Below the pieces are notes generated by a model. It was not told the DNA's origin. It worked only from the letters and a program-made list of their open reading frames with translations, and did no database searches. A stretch of DNA of 64,000 nt. Origin: Desulfonauticus submarinus. GTDB taxonomy: Bacteria; Desulfobacterota; Desulfovibrionia; Desulfovibrionales; Desulfonatronovibrionaceae. Both the position numbers and the translations under genes were made by a program. The stretch is from positions 186,001 to 250,000 of the forward strand of contig NZ_FNIN01000001.1 in NCBI RefSeq assembly GCF_900104045.1. Direction: 5' to 3'. This document shows positions 18,721 to 27,912 of this stretch, piece by piece; position 1 is the first letter of the stretch; each line of letters starts with the position of its first letter.

Positions 18721-18978
18721 ATGGTTAAAAAAAAGGGAAAAACTATTGTTACAGTTTACTCTGCTTGGTGTAAGGGATGTGGAATTTGTGTGGCTTTTTG
18801 TCCTGGTAAAGTCCTAGAGTTTGATGAGCATGGCAAAGCTTATCCTGCTCATATGGAAGAGTGTATAAACTGTGGATTTTGTGAACTTCACTGTCCTGAT
18901 TTTGCCATTTCAGTTCGTCCCAAAAAGGATGAAAAATGTATAGATGAAATGGTAAAAAATAAAGATTTGAAAAAATAG
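18721..18978 (+). CDS. korD: 2-oxoacid:ferredoxin oxidoreductase, delta (ferredoxin) subunit
   Basis: 85 residues with two 4Fe-4S motifs: C17, C20, C23, C27 and C48, C51, C54, C58. It is the small ferredoxin-like subunit that passes electrons from the TPP catalytic subunit. It is the first gene of a korDABC run, followed after 10 bases by the alpha subunit. 2-Oxoglutarate is the likely substrate, giving succinyl-CoA; other 2-oxoacids cannot be excluded. Confidence 0.9.
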   Translation: MVKKKGKTIVTVYSAWCKGCGICVAFCPGKVLEFDEHGKAYPAHMEECINCGFCELHCPDFAISVRPKKDEKCIDEMVKNKDLKK

Positions 18979-18988
18979 GTAGGGATTT

Positions 18989-20134
18989 ATGGCTAGAAAA
19001 CCAAAGAAAAAAGAAATTTTTGCCCTTGGTAATGAAGTTGTCGTAGAAGGAGCACTACTTGCGGGATGCACTTTTTTTGCGGGTTATCCTATAACTCCTT
19101 CTACAGAGATTGCAGAAGGTATGGCAGCGCGGCTTCCTTTAATTGAGGATGGTGTTTTTGTGCAAATGGAAGATGAGATTGCTAGTCTCGGAGCAGTTAT
19201 TGGTGCTTCTTTGGCAGGAAGAAAAGCAATGACAGCGACTTCAGGACCAGGATTTTCTCTTATGCAAGAGCATATTGGCTATGCTTGTATGGCAGAAGTA
19301 CCTTTAGTGATTGTTAATGTTATGCGTGGAGGACCTTCTACTGGCTTACCTACTAATCCTGCGCAGGGTGATGTCCAACAAGCAAGATGGGGAACACATG
19401 GAGATCATCCTATTATTGTACTTTCTGCTTGTGATGTGCAAGATTGTTTAAATATGACTATAACGGCTTTTAATTTTGCGGAAAAATATAGGACTCCTGT
19501 AATTCTTTTGCTAGATGAAATTACTGCTCATACAAGAGAAAAAATTGTTCTACCAAGATCAGATGAGTTAACTATTTTAAACAGAACAACTCCGGCTATG
19601 CCTCCAGAGTGGTATGTTCCTTATGAAGAGACAATGCGAGGAGTACCTCCAATGCCTCCTTTGGGTTCTGGGTATCGCTATCATGTTACAGGACTAACTC
19701 ATGATGAACATGGTTATCCTACTAGTAAGAAAAGCGAAGTAAACGCTTTAATGCATAGGTTGTTTAGAAAAATAGATCAGTTTTTTTATGATATTCACTT
19801 GGTTGAAACAATAGAAGTAGAAGATGCAGAAGAAGTTATTATAGCTTATGGTTGTGTAGCAAGATCTGCAAAACTAGCTGTGCAAAAGGCTAGGGAAGAT
19901 GGACATAAAGTTGGTCTTCTTATTTTAAAGACTCTTTTTCCTTTTCCTAGGCCGTATGTAGAAAAATTAGCAAGACAGTGTAAGAAAATTATTGTTCCTG
20001 AAATGAATATGGGACAAATTTCAAGAGAAGTAAAAAGAGTTAATAATGGAAGAACTCAAATAATTACTTTAAATAGAGTTGATGGTCAGATAATTACGCC
20101 ATTAGAAATTTTAAAAAAAGTATATAAGGGTTAA
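18989..20134 (+). CDS. korA: 2-oxoacid:ferredoxin oxidoreductase, alpha subunit
   Basis: 381 residues. The N-terminal domain has the family signatures GCTFFAGYPITPSTEI and, later, MRGGPSTGLPT, and the C-terminal domain VIIAYGCVARSA and FPFPRPYVEKLA. Subunit alpha binds the pyrimidine end of TPP and contributes to the 2-oxoacid site. Together with beta, gamma and delta it decarboxylates 2-oxoglutarate (most likely) to succinyl-CoA with reduction of ferredoxin. It is spaced 5 bases from korB. Confidence 0.9.
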   Translation: MARKPKKKEIFALGNEVVVEGALLAGCTFFAGYPITPSTEIAEGMAARLPLIEDGVFVQMEDEIASLGAVIGASLAGRKAMTATSGPGFSLMQEHIGYACMAEVPLVIVNVMRGGPSTGLPTNPAQGDVQQARWGTHGDHPIIVLSACDVQDCLNMTITAFNFAEKYRTPVILLLDEITAHTREKIVLPRSDELTILNRTTPAMPPEWYVPYEETMRGVPPMPPLGSGYRYHVTGLTHDEHGYPTSKKSEVNALMHRLFRKIDQFFYDIHLVETIEVEDAEEVIIAYGCVARSAKLAVQKAREDGHKVGLLILKTLFPFPRPYVEKLARQCKKIIVPEMNMGQISREVKRVNNGRTQIITLNRVDGQIITPLEILKKVYKG

Positions 20135-20139
20135 TTACT

Positions 20140-20970
20140 ATGGCTGAAATAACTAAACTTATTCACGATTATCTTAGGCATTCTAAAAAATTTCCTCATG
20201 TGTATTGTCCTGGCTGTGGGCATGGTATAGTATTGGGATCTTTGATTCGGAGTGTACATGCTTTAGGTTTATCAAAAGATCAGGTAGTGTTGATAGCTGG
20301 TATTGGCTGTTCTGGAAGAATGGCTGTATATGTAGATTTCAATACTATTCATACCACTCATGGAAGAGCTTTAACTTTTGCCACAGGGGTAAAATTAGCT
20401 AATCCTAAATTAAAGGTTATTGTGGTTATGGGAGATGGAGATGCCTTATCTATTGGGGGAAATCATTTTATTCATGCAGCCAGAAGAAATATTGGAGTAA
20501 CAGCTCTTATTTTAAATAATAATATTTATGGGATGACTGGAGGACAAAGTTCTTCTACTACTCCAGAAAATTCTTATTCTACTACTACTCCATATGGGCA
20601 AATGGAACGCCATTTTGATGTAGTTAACCTTTCTCTTGCGAGTGGGGCGAATTTTGTAGCCAGAACAACAGCTATGCATGCTCAACTTATGGATAAGTTG
20701 TTAATAAAAGCTATTAGCAATCCTGGATTTAATGTAGTAGAAATTTTAACTCCTTGTTATACTCAGTATGGAAGAAAAAATAAATTCAAAAATGTAGTGG
20801 AAATGTATGCTTGGTATAGAAAACATGCTATGATGGTTGAAAAATATCAAAATTTAGCAGAGGAAAAAAGAAAAAATAAATTCCCTATAGGAATTTTTTC
20901 CTCTAAAGACGAGCCTGGATTTGAAGAAAAGTATTCTAGTTTACGGAAAAGATTACAAGGGGAAAAATAA
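20140..20970 (+). CDS. korB: 2-oxoacid:ferredoxin oxidoreductase, beta (TPP) subunit
   Basis: 276 residues. The TPP/Fe-S head is YCPGCGHGI at 22-30, and the TPP-Mg motif is GDGDALSIGGNHF followed by NNNIYGMTGGQ. Length and motifs match 2-oxoglutarate ferredoxin oxidoreductase beta subunits, which lack their own 4Fe-4S ferredoxin domain. The stop overlaps the korC start by one base. Confidence 0.92.
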   Translation: MAEITKLIHDYLRHSKKFPHVYCPGCGHGIVLGSLIRSVHALGLSKDQVVLIAGIGCSGRMAVYVDFNTIHTTHGRALTFATGVKLANPKLKVIVVMGDGDALSIGGNHFIHAARRNIGVTALILNNNIYGMTGGQSSSTTPENSYSTTTPYGQMERHFDVVNLSLASGANFVARTTAMHAQLMDKLLIKAISNPGFNVVEILTPCYTQYGRKNKFKNVVEMYAWYRKHAMMVEKYQNLAEEKRKNKFPIGIFSSKDEPGFEEKYSSLRKRLQGEK

Positions 20971-21554
20971 TGGCAAAGGAATATCCTTTAAATCGATTTG
21001 AAATAAGACTTTCTGGCTTGGGAGGACAAGGCATTCTCACTTTAGGTAAAATTATGGGGCAAGCCTTGGCTTTAGAACATGGTTACTATGTGACCCAGAC
21101 CCAAAGTTATGGTCCAGAAGCAAGAGGTGGAGCTAGTCGTTCAGATGTGGTAATAAGCTCTTATCCTATTAGTTATCCTAAAACCCAAAATTTAGATGTT
21201 TTGGTGGCCTTAAGTCAAGAAGCATGTAATCTTTATTTTAGAAATTTAAAAATAAATGGACTTTTGATTGTGGATAATTTTATGGTAGAACAAGTTCCTA
21301 CTAATTCATATGTGGGGTTGCCATTTACAAAATGGGCAAAAGATAAAATTAAAGTTATTCAAACAACTAATATTATTACCTTAGGAGCTCTAACCTATTT
21401 TTTGCCTTTTATGAATAAAAATTCTGTGTTAAAAACGTTAAAACAAATTTTTCCTGCTAAGATTATTGAAATTAATGTGAAAGCATTGAATTTGGGTTTT
21501 AATCAGGCAAAAAAAAGATATAAGGATATTCCAGAAAGATGGTTATCCTCTTAA
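20970..21554 (+). CDS. korC: 2-oxoacid:ferredoxin oxidoreductase, gamma subunit
   Basis: 194 residues. The start region RLSGLGGQGILTLGKI and the SYGPEARGGASRSDV segment are diagnostic for the gamma subunit, which binds CoA. It overlaps korB by 1 base and surE by 16 bases. With the other three subunits it completes the enzyme. Confidence 0.92.
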   Translation: MAKEYPLNRFEIRLSGLGGQGILTLGKIMGQALALEHGYYVTQTQSYGPEARGGASRSDVVISSYPISYPKTQNLDVLVALSQEACNLYFRNLKINGLLIVDNFMVEQVPTNSYVGLPFTKWAKDKIKVIQTTNIITLGALTYFLPFMNKNSVLKTLKQIFPAKIIEINVKALNLGFNQAKKRYKDIPERWLSS

Positions 21555-22303
21555 CTAATGATGATGGTATCCAAGCTCTAGGTCTTAGAGCCTTGTATTG
21601 GGCGTTGAAAGAGATGGGACATAGAGTAGAAGTAGTTGCTCCATTAACAGAACAAAGTGCTGTAGGACATGCTATTACTATATTTTCTCCTCTTAGAGTA
21701 AAAGTAATAAAAGAAAATGGATTTAAAGGGATTGGTATTTCTGGAACTCCTGTGGATTGTGTGAAATGGGCCCTTAGCTTTCATTTTAATCAAAAACCAG
21801 ATTTAATTATTTCAGGCATTAATAATGGAGCTAATGTTGGTATTGATGTTTTATATTCTGGTACGGTTTCTGCTGCTACAGAAGGTGCTTTGTTGGAGAT
21901 TCCTGCTTTAGCTGTGTCTATTGATGATTTTCGACCTACAAATTTAACTGAAGAAGCAAAATGGGTAAGTGATTTTATTTCTAAAATTTGTTGGGAAAAT
22001 CTTAATGCAAGAACAGTTTTAAATCTCAATTTTCCTAATTGTGGAATACGTAAAGCGAGAGGAATAAAAGTTTGCCCACAAACTGATGTTGTTTATGAAG
22101 ATAAGTATGAAAAAAGAAAAGATCCTAGGGGAAGGGAGTATTATTGGCTCTTTGGTGATATCCCTATGTCTAGAGTAAAAACTGGAACAGATAGGGATTT
22201 GCTTTCTAAGGGATATGTTACTCTTACTCCTTTAAAGTTTGAATTAACAGATAAGGAACTTATCTCCAACTGGAGTAAGTGGTGTAAGGAAGTTTTAACT
22301 TAA
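21539..22303 (+). CDS. surE: 5'/3'-nucleotidase SurE
   Basis: 254 residues, normal for the family. The metal site TNDDGIQALG is at 6-15, with VGHAIT and SGINNGANVG further on. SurE hydrolyses nucleoside monophosphates in stress and stationary phase. The ATG lies 16 bases inside korC, so it is coupled to the kor operon. The gap gene follows after 38 bases. Confidence 0.95.
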   Translation: MVILLTNDDGIQALGLRALYWALKEMGHRVEVVAPLTEQSAVGHAITIFSPLRVKVIKENGFKGIGISGTPVDCVKWALSFHFNQKPDLIISGINNGANVGIDVLYSGTVSAATEGALLEIPALAVSIDDFRPTNLTEEAKWVSDFISKICWENLNARTVLNLNFPNCGIRKARGIKVCPQTDVVYEDKYEKRKDPRGREYYWLFGDIPMSRVKTGTDRDLLSKGYVTLTPLKFELTDKELISNWSKWCKEVLT

Positions 22304-22341
22304 TTAAGACATAGAGTACTTAAAAAAAGAAGGAGGTAATT

Positions 22342-23340
22342 ATGGCAGTAAAAATCGGCTTAAATGGATTTGGTCGTATTGGCAGATATTTAACTAGATT
22401 ATTAAAAAATAGACCAGAATATGAACTAGTAGTGATAAATGCTAGAGCAGATAATGCCTCATTGGCTCATTTATTAAAATATGATTCTGTTCATGGAACT
22501 TTTGATGCAAAGATTCAACCTAATGAAGATGGTTTTTTATATGAGGATAAACAAGTTTATGTTACTAGAAAGGCTCCAGGAGAATGGGAGTGGGGAAAAT
22601 ATGATGTAGATTTAGTTATTGAAAGTACTGGTAAGTTTAGAGATAGAGATTCTTGCCAAAAACACTTAGAATGTGGAGCTAAAAAAGTAGTTATAAGTGC
22701 TCCTGGAAAAAATCCTGATGTGACTATTGTAGTAGGAGTAAATGATCAAGATTTAAAACCAGAACATAAAATAATTTCTAATGCTTCCTGTACAACAAAT
22801 TGTCTAGCTCCAGTGGCAAAAGTACTTCATGAGAATTTTAAAATAAAACATGGTATTATGACTACAATTCACTCTTATACTATGAGTCAAAGAATTTTAG
22901 ATGGATCTCATAAAGATTTACGTAGAGCAAGAGCTGCAGCTATGTCTATGATCCCTACTACTACAGGAGCAGCAAGAGCAGTAACAGAAGTTATTCCAGA
23001 TTTAAAAGGTAAATTAGATGGTATGGCTGTAAGAGTACCTACTCCTAATGTTTCTTTAGTAGATTTGGTAGCTGAGGTAGAAAAATCAACTAATGTTCAA
23101 GCAGTAAATGAAGCTCTGAAACAAGCAAGTGAGACATATTTAAAAGATACTCTAGGATATACCGAAGAACCTTTGGTTTCCATTGATTTTAATGGTTCTA
23201 CTTATGGAGGAGTGGTGGATGGACTTTCTACAAATGTAATTGATAATACTTTATTAAAGGTTTTAATTTGGTATGATAATGAAGCTGGTTTTACAAATCA
23301 ACTTTTAAGGTTAATGGATAGGGTATCTCAGTATATGTAA
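22342..23340 (+). CDS. gap: Glyceraldehyde-3-phosphate dehydrogenase
   Basis: 332 residues. Catalytic Cys150 is in SNASCTTNCLAP, and the dinucleotide fold is NGFGRIGR at 8-15. It oxidises glyceraldehyde-3-phosphate to 1,3-bisphosphoglycerate (or the reverse in gluconeogenesis). After the second strand the usual NAD-binding Asp is replaced: residues 33-35 read Asn-Ala-Arg, which hints at NADP(H) use. A strong AAGGAGG site precedes the ATG. The gene ends 44 bases before a strong intrinsic terminator. Confidence 0.95.
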   Translation: MAVKIGLNGFGRIGRYLTRLLKNRPEYELVVINARADNASLAHLLKYDSVHGTFDAKIQPNEDGFLYEDKQVYVTRKAPGEWEWGKYDVDLVIESTGKFRDRDSCQKHLECGAKKVVISAPGKNPDVTIVVGVNDQDLKPEHKIISNASCTTNCLAPVAKVLHENFKIKHGIMTTIHSYTMSQRILDGSHKDLRRARAAAMSMIPTTTGAARAVTEVIPDLKGKLDGMAVRVPTPNVSLVDLVAEVEKSTNVQAVNEALKQASETYLKDTLGYTEEPLVSIDFNGSTYGGVVDGLSTNVIDNTLLKVLIWYDNEAGFTNQLLRLMDRVSQYM

Positions 23341-23384
23341 ACGAAATATTTATAAGTAATATTTTTAAGATAATTAAATTTGTT

Positions 23385-23424
23385 AGCCGGGAGTGAAAAT
23401 TAGCTTCACTTCCGGCTTTTTATT
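23385..23424 (+). terminator. Intrinsic terminator after gap
   Basis: AGCCGGGAGTGAA (23385-23397) pairs with TTCACTTCCGGCT (23405-23417) with one G-U pair and a 7-base loop, followed by a T-rich tail. It closes the kor-surE-gap transcript. Confidence 0.9.
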
Positions 23425-23463
23425 TGTAGTTTTTGTAAGCATTAAATATAAATAGTAATTGTC

Positions 23464-23489
23464 TTAATTTTTTGTGGATAAAAAATTAA
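23464..23489. repeat. Perfect AT-only inverted repeat
   Basis: TTAATTTTTT and AAAAAATTAA form a 10-base perfect inverted repeat around GTGGAT. It could be a weak hairpin or a protein-binding site. In such AT-rich DNA it could also arise by chance. Confidence 0.5.
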
Positions 23490-23621
23490 CTCCATGAACT
23501 AAGAAAGGTATTTTTTATTATTGAAAAATAATTTTTAGAGTTGCTTTTTTTAAAAAAATAGGCTTTAATAAACGTGAAAATAGACATTAACCTCTTTTAT
23601 ATGATTTTTATTTAAAAATTT

Positions 23622-23650
23622 TTGATGGCAGTTTGATGTTGTAGTCTATT
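23622..23650 (+). promoter_or_regulatory. Possible sigma-70-type promoter of the chemoreceptor gene
   Basis: TTGATG (23622-23627) and TCTATT (23645-23650) are 17 bases apart, about 30 bases before the start codon. The -10 match is poor. No sigma-28 or sigma-54 site was found. Confidence 0.25.
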
Positions 23651-23682
23651 TTTAACCAAGAAAAACTTAAAAGGGGTTTGAG

Positions 23683-25746
23683 ATGAAAGTTAGAATGCTT
23701 TATAAATTGTTAGTTGCATTTTTATTAACATCTTTGGTTTTTGTAGGAGTTTCATTTTATGTCTTACAAAACATACATAAACTTAATATAAAGGCTGATA
23801 ATATAATTTCTATACAAAAGAAACTAGATATTTTAGCAGAAGTAAAAATTTTTCTTAATAAATCTTATGCTACTGTAGATAATATATATTTTAAAAAGAA
23901 AAATCTTATCTCATTACTTAATTTTTTTAATAAAGATATTTTAGTAAAACTAAAATTAGAGCAAGATAAGAAATTTAAACAAATAAAAGATTATCTTGAT
24001 ATTTATGTAAAAAATATAAATAAAATTGCTAATATAGAGAGAAGAGGAGGATTAGATTATATTAGAGCAAAATCATCATTAAAATCATCTAAGCTTCAAT
24101 TGCTTAATATAGTAGAAAAGTACAAGAAAGAATTATACAATAAAAAATATGCTAATGTACAGGCATTTAAAAATATTCAAAATGAAAGCAAGTTGTTTTC
24201 TGTTTATGGTATGTTGTTTGGAGTATTATTTGCATTAGTTTTAGGGAGTGCAGTAGCTATTTATGAGTCTGGAAGGATAAAAAAATGTCTAGATTTTGTG
24301 CATAAACTTGGTAGAGGTGATTTTGAAACTTCAATTAATATTAGAGGAAGTGATGAAATACATGCTCTTGTAGAAGAAATTAAAAAGGTACAAAAAAGGC
24401 TTTCTTTTATTAAAGAAGAGATTTTGGCTCAAAAAGATGCTATATCAGTTGGTAATATTTTATTTAGAAGTGATGTATCTAAATATGAAGGAGGGTTTAA
24501 GGAAATATTAGAAGCAGTGAACAAACTTACAACTATATTTACTGAACATTTAAATAATGCTCCTATACCTCTTATGAGTGTGGATAAGGATTTTAGAATT
24601 CTTTTTATTAGTAAAATGGGACTGAATATGATAGGAAAAAAATTAGATGAAGTAGTTGGAAAATATTGCTATGATATCTTTGATACTGACGATTGTAAAA
24701 GTGGTAATTGTGGCTGTAAACAAGCAATGATAGAACATGCCATTAAGGTATCTGAGACAACTTTTAAAGTTGATAATAAACAAGTTTACGTAAGATATTA
24801 TGGAAATCCGATCATAGATGAAAAAGGAGAGGTATGTGGAGCATTTGAATATGTTTTAGATATAACAGATATAAAAGAAACCCAATTAAAACTAAATCAA
24901 TTAGCTAAACAAGGAGAAGAAGTTAGTTCCAAACTTTCTAGAGCTGCACAAGAACTAAGAGACCAAATTGAAAGCACTAGTAGTGGTAGTAATGTTCAAA
25001 AGAGAAGAGCTGAAGAAACTGCTGCAGCTATGGAAGAAATGAATTCTTCAGTTTTAGAGGTTTCTAAAAATGCTTCTTTAGCTGCGGAAAGTGCAGATAA
25101 GGCTAGAGAGATTGCAGAAGAAGGAGCTAAAGTAGTAGAGTTGTCTATTAAGGCTATTTTAGGCGTTAAAGATAAAGCTGATGCCTTAGCTCAAAATATG
25201 TCTGATTTGGAAAATAGAGCTTCTGATATTGGAAAAATAGTAAATGTTATTACAGATATTGCAGATCAAACCAATTTATTAGCTTTAAATGCAGCTATTG
25301 AAGCTGCTAGAGCAGGAGATGCGGGTAGAGGATTTGCTGTAGTAGCTGATGAAGTTAGAAAACTAGCAGAAAAAACTATGAATGCTACCAAAGAAGTAGA
25401 GGAGTCGATTTTATCTATTCAAGATGCTTCTAAAATAAATGTTGCTGCTATGAAAGAAATGGATGAAATTGTTCTTACTTGTACAAAGCATGCTAAAAAA
25501 GCAGGCGAGGCCCTTGAGAGTATTTTAGAGAAGTCTAGAATATCCTTAGAACAAGTTAGAATGATTGCAGCAGCTTCAGAAGAGCAGTCGTCTGTTTCTG
25601 AAGAAATCACAAGAAGTAGTGAGGAAATAAGTCAAATATCTCAAGAAACTGCAAAAGCCATGGAAAAAGCATCAAAATCGATTTCTCAATTAGCTGGTTT
25701 GGCTCAGGAATTAAATGGGCTTATCATGGAAATGACAAAGATTTAA
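23683..25746 (+). CDS. Methyl-accepting chemotaxis protein with PAS domain
   Basis: 687 residues. A membrane segment at about 7-29, a helical periplasmic domain to about 173 (four-helix-bundle type), a second segment at about 174-194, and a HAMP region at 195-250. A cytoplasmic PAS domain spans about 290-400 with four clustered cysteines (C329, C338, C343, C345). The signalling domain has the conserved hairpin tip [19 protein letters not shown]. It should control CheA through CheW. The Cys cluster suggests redox or metal sensing, though such cysteines occur in related PAS receptors. It overlaps the convergent ttuA by 4 bases. Confidence 0.9.
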   Translation: MKVRMLYKLLVAFLLTSLVFVGVSFYVLQNIHKLNIKADNIISIQKKLDILAEVKIFLNKSYATVDNIYFKKKNLISLLNFFNKDILVKLKLEQDKKFKQIKDYLDIYVKNINKIANIERRGGLDYIRAKSSLKSSKLQLLNIVEKYKKELYNKKYANVQAFKNIQNESKLFSVYGMLFGVLFALVLGSAVAIYESGRIKKCLDFVHKLGRGDFETSINIRGSDEIHALVEEIKKVQKRLSFIKEEILAQKDAISVGNILFRSDVSKYEGGFKEILEAVNKLTTIFTEHLNNAPIPLMSVDKDFRILFISKMGLNMIGKKLDEVVGKYCYDIFDTDDCKSGNCGCKQAMIEHAIKVSETTFKVDNKQVYVRYYGNPIIDEKGEVCGAFEYVLDITDIKETQLKLNQLAKQGEEVSSKLSRAAQELRDQIESTSSGSNVQKRRAEETAAAMEEMNSSVLEVSKNASLAAESADKAREIAEEGAKVVELSIKAILGVKDKADALAQNMSDLENRASDIGKIVNVITDIADQTNLLALNAAIEAARAGDAGRGFAVVADEVRKLAEKTMNATKEVEESILSIQDASKINVAAMKEMDEIVLTCTKHAKKAGEALESILEKSRISLEQVRMIAAASEEQSSVSEEITRSSEEISQISQETAKAMEKASKSISQLAGLAQELNGLIMEMTKI

Positions 25747-26645
25747 TTATTAGAGGAAATAATTTTTTTAATCCTACATACTCCACAAATTGTTTCAGTA
25801 GTAGGATAATTACATTTTTGGCATGAGTTAAGGGTTAGTTTAGACTTTCTTAAAAGTTGAAATCCTCTTTTTCCTTTTTTGAGAAATGTTTCATAAAAAT
25901 TAAATTTTCTGCCCGGTTGGTGGTATTCTAGGTCGTCTAAAAGTTTTTTATAAAAAGTAAAACTAGCTCCTTTACTATAAGGACATGGTTTTGTGCTATA
26001 ATTTATATTATGTAAAAAACAAAATACTGCTGTTTCAAATTCTGTTAAACGATAAAGCGGTTTTACTTTTTTAGCAAAGCCATTTTCTTCTTTTAACACA
26101 GGACCTTGGCTTCCTAAATAAGTTTCATCCCATCTCAAGGTATTGGCAAATAATCTAGCTACTTCGTCATCTAGGTTATGACCTGTGGCCAAGACTTGAA
26201 AACCATGTTCTAAAGCAAAACGGTTAAAATAATATCTTTTTATTTGTCCACAGGCAGAGCAAATTGGTCTAGATAAAGTTTGCTTTACTTTAGGAATAGA
26301 GAGATTTTCTTTTTTTAAAGATATTATAAAAAGAGGGATAGAAAATGTTTGGCAAAATTTTTTTACAATTTCACGTACATGTTCAGAAGAATTGGGAATG
26401 TCTAAATCTACATGCAAGCCTGTAATATTATAACCAAGTGATTTTAATTGTAAGGCAAGAGCAAGAGAATCTTTTCCTCCACTTATTGCAATTAAAATTT
26501 TGTCATCCTGTGTAAACATTGCTTTGCTTTTTATAGCTTTTTGGACTTGGTTCTCAAAATATTTTAAAAAACATTGTTTGCAAAAACCAGCATTATGACT
26601 GGGTAGAGCAACTATGGCTTTGGATTTACATCTTGTACATTTCAT
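25743..26645 (-). CDS. ttuA: tRNA 2-thiolation enzyme, TtuA family
   Basis: 300 residues. The PP-loop ATPase motif SGGKDS is at 55-60. Two zinc fingers frame the protein: C3, C6, C22, C25 at the N-terminus and two CxxC pairs at the C-terminus. C129, C132 and C221 match in spacing the three cysteines that hold the Fe-S cluster in T. thermophilus TtuA (130, 133, 222). It should thiolate a tRNA uridine, using sulfur from a ThiS-like carrier. That carrier is encoded immediately upstream with only 2 bases between them. TtuA makes thermostabilising m5s2U54 in thermophiles; related enzymes modify other positions, so the target is uncertain. Confidence 0.88.
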   Translation of the reverse strand: MKCTRCKSKAIVALPSHNAGFCKQCFLKYFENQVQKAIKSKAMFTQDDKILIAISGGKDSLALALQLKSLGYNITGLHVDLDIPNSSEHVREIVKKFCQTFSIPLFIISLKKENLSIPKVKQTLSRPICSACGQIKRYYFNRFALEHGFQVLATGHNLDDEVARLFANTLRWDETYLGSQGPVLKEENGFAKKVKPLYRLTEFETAVFCFLHNINYSTKPCPYSKGASFTFYKKLLDDLEYHQPGRKFNFYETFLKKGKRGFQLLRKSKLTLNSCQKCNYPTTETICGVCRIKKIISSNN

Positions 26646-26647
26646 TT

Positions 26648-26842
26648 TTAACCTCTAGAAGCAACTTTGCGAACAATTATAGTGTCATTGGGAAAAAGTT
26701 TTTCATCTGGTGTTAATAATTCTTTATTGCGAATTATAAGAGCCTGATTTGGGTAAAGATTTAATTTATTTAAGAGTGCTCTAACAGATTTTATTTTTTT
26801 TAATTCTACTTCTTTATTTTCTGGTTCTATAATTATTTTCAT
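26648..26842 (-). CDS. ThiS/MoaD-like sulfur carrier protein
   Basis: 64 residues from the ATG at 26842; a GTG at 26860 would add six residues. The beta-grasp pattern is visible: MKIIIEPE, a helix SVRALLNKLNL, ALIIRNKELL and DTIIVRKVASRG. It is directly upstream of ttuA, as expected for a TtuB-type sulfur donor. Its C-terminus is Ser-Arg-Gly instead of the usual Gly-Gly that is activated as thiocarboxylate, and the TAA follows directly. It may be activated through a single terminal glycine or need trimming; this is inference. Confidence 0.75.
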   Translation of the reverse strand: MKIIIEPENKEVELKKIKSVRALLNKLNLYPNQALIIRNKELLTPDEKLFPNDTIIVRKVASRG

Positions 26843-26889
26843 AATCCTATGTTTTTGCACTAGTTATGTTAAATTCTTAAATTATATAG

Positions 26890-27903
26890 TTATATTCTTT
26901 TTTCTTCTACGCCATGACAGGCCACTTGTCTTCCATCTTGAAGCTGTAAAAGAGTTGGGATTTCTTGTTTACAACGTTCATTAGCATGAGGACATCTAGA
27001 ATGAAAAACACAGCCAGAGGGTAAATTAATTGGTGTTGGGACTTCTCCTTTTAATTTGATATGTTTTAAGCCAGTTTCTCCAAGTTTTGGAATAGCAGAT
27101 AAAAGAGCTTGAGTATAAGGATGTCTAGGATTGGAAAATAAATCTTCAGTAGAAGCAAGTTCACATATTCTACCTAGATACATTACAGCTACTCTAGAAC
27201 TAATATGTTCTACAACTGAAAGATCATGGGTTATAAAAAGATAAGATAAATTTCGTTCTGCTTGTGCATCCATTAATAAATTTAAAATTTGTGCTTGAAT
27301 AGAGACATCTAAAGCTGAAATGGGTTCATCTGCTACAATGAATTCTGGATCTACCATTAAAGCCCTGGCTATACTTATTCTTTGGCGCTGTCCTCCTGAA
27401 AATTCGTGGGGGTATCTATCTGCCCACTCAGGGTCAACTCCTACTTGTTGCATTACTTGTTCCACTTTTTCTTTAATTTCTTTTTTATTTAAAGAGGGCT
27501 GATGAAATTTAATAGGTTCTTCTAAAGTCTGGCGAACAGTTTTTCTTGGATTTAAAGAAGCATAGGGATCTTGGAAAATCATTTGCATTTTAGTTCTAAA
27601 AGGAAGCATTTGTTTAGGAGATAGATTGTCTATTCTATGGCCTTGAAAATATATATTTCCTTTATCTGGAGAATAGAGTTTTAATATAGTTCTTCCAAGT
27701 GTAGATTTTCCGCAACCACTTTCTCCAACAACAGAAAATATTTCCCCCTTTTTTATAGAAAAACTTACTTCATTTAATGCTTTCACTGTGGTTTGTTTTA
27801 AATAAAATTTTTTGTTTTCAAAGGTAAGTTTATCTAAAAATCCTCCTGAGATATCAAAGTGTTTGACTAAATTTTTAACCTCTAAGATATTTTGTGTATC
27901 CAT
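26890..27903 (-). CDS. dppF: Dipeptide/oligopeptide ABC transporter ATPase DppF
   Basis: 337 residues. Walker A GESGCGKST, signature SGGQRQRISIARAL and Walker B FIVADEPISALD are all present. The C-terminal oligopeptide extension has the Cys motif GCVFHSRCPHANERC, which in DppD/F-type proteins can hold an Fe-S cluster. It energises peptide uptake together with DppD. It is the last dpp gene, 9 bases after dppD, with the sulfur carrier gene next on the same strand. Confidence 0.93.
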   Translation of the reverse strand: MDTQNILEVKNLVKHFDISGGFLDKLTFENKKFYLKQTTVKALNEVSFSIKKGEIFSVVGESGCGKSTLGRTILKLYSPDKGNIYFQGHRIDNLSPKQMLPFRTKMQMIFQDPYASLNPRKTVRQTLEEPIKFHQPSLNKKEIKEKVEQVMQQVGVDPEWADRYPHEFSGGQRQRISIARALMVDPEFIVADEPISALDVSIQAQILNLLMDAQAERNLSYLFITHDLSVVEHISSRVAVMYLGRICELASTEDLFSNPRHPYTQALLSAIPKLGETGLKHIKLKGEVPTPINLPSGCVFHSRCPHANERCKQEIPTLLQLQDGRQVACHGVEEKRI

Positions 27904-27912
27904 ATATAGCTC

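Larger units (their letters stand above)
23341..23682. other. 342-base intergenic region between gap and the chemoreceptor
   Basis: This is the only gap over 300 bases. It holds the gap terminator (23385-23424), a perfect AT-only palindrome (23464-23489), a possible promoter at 23622-23650 and an AAAAGGGG ribosome site just before 23683. I see no RNA gene or reading frame with coding character in it. Confidence 0.7.

Noticed and set aside
23626-23643. Sigma-54-like TGGCA...TTG near the chemoreceptor gene
   Set aside because: The two elements are about 2 bases off the required spacing and the TTGC is missing.
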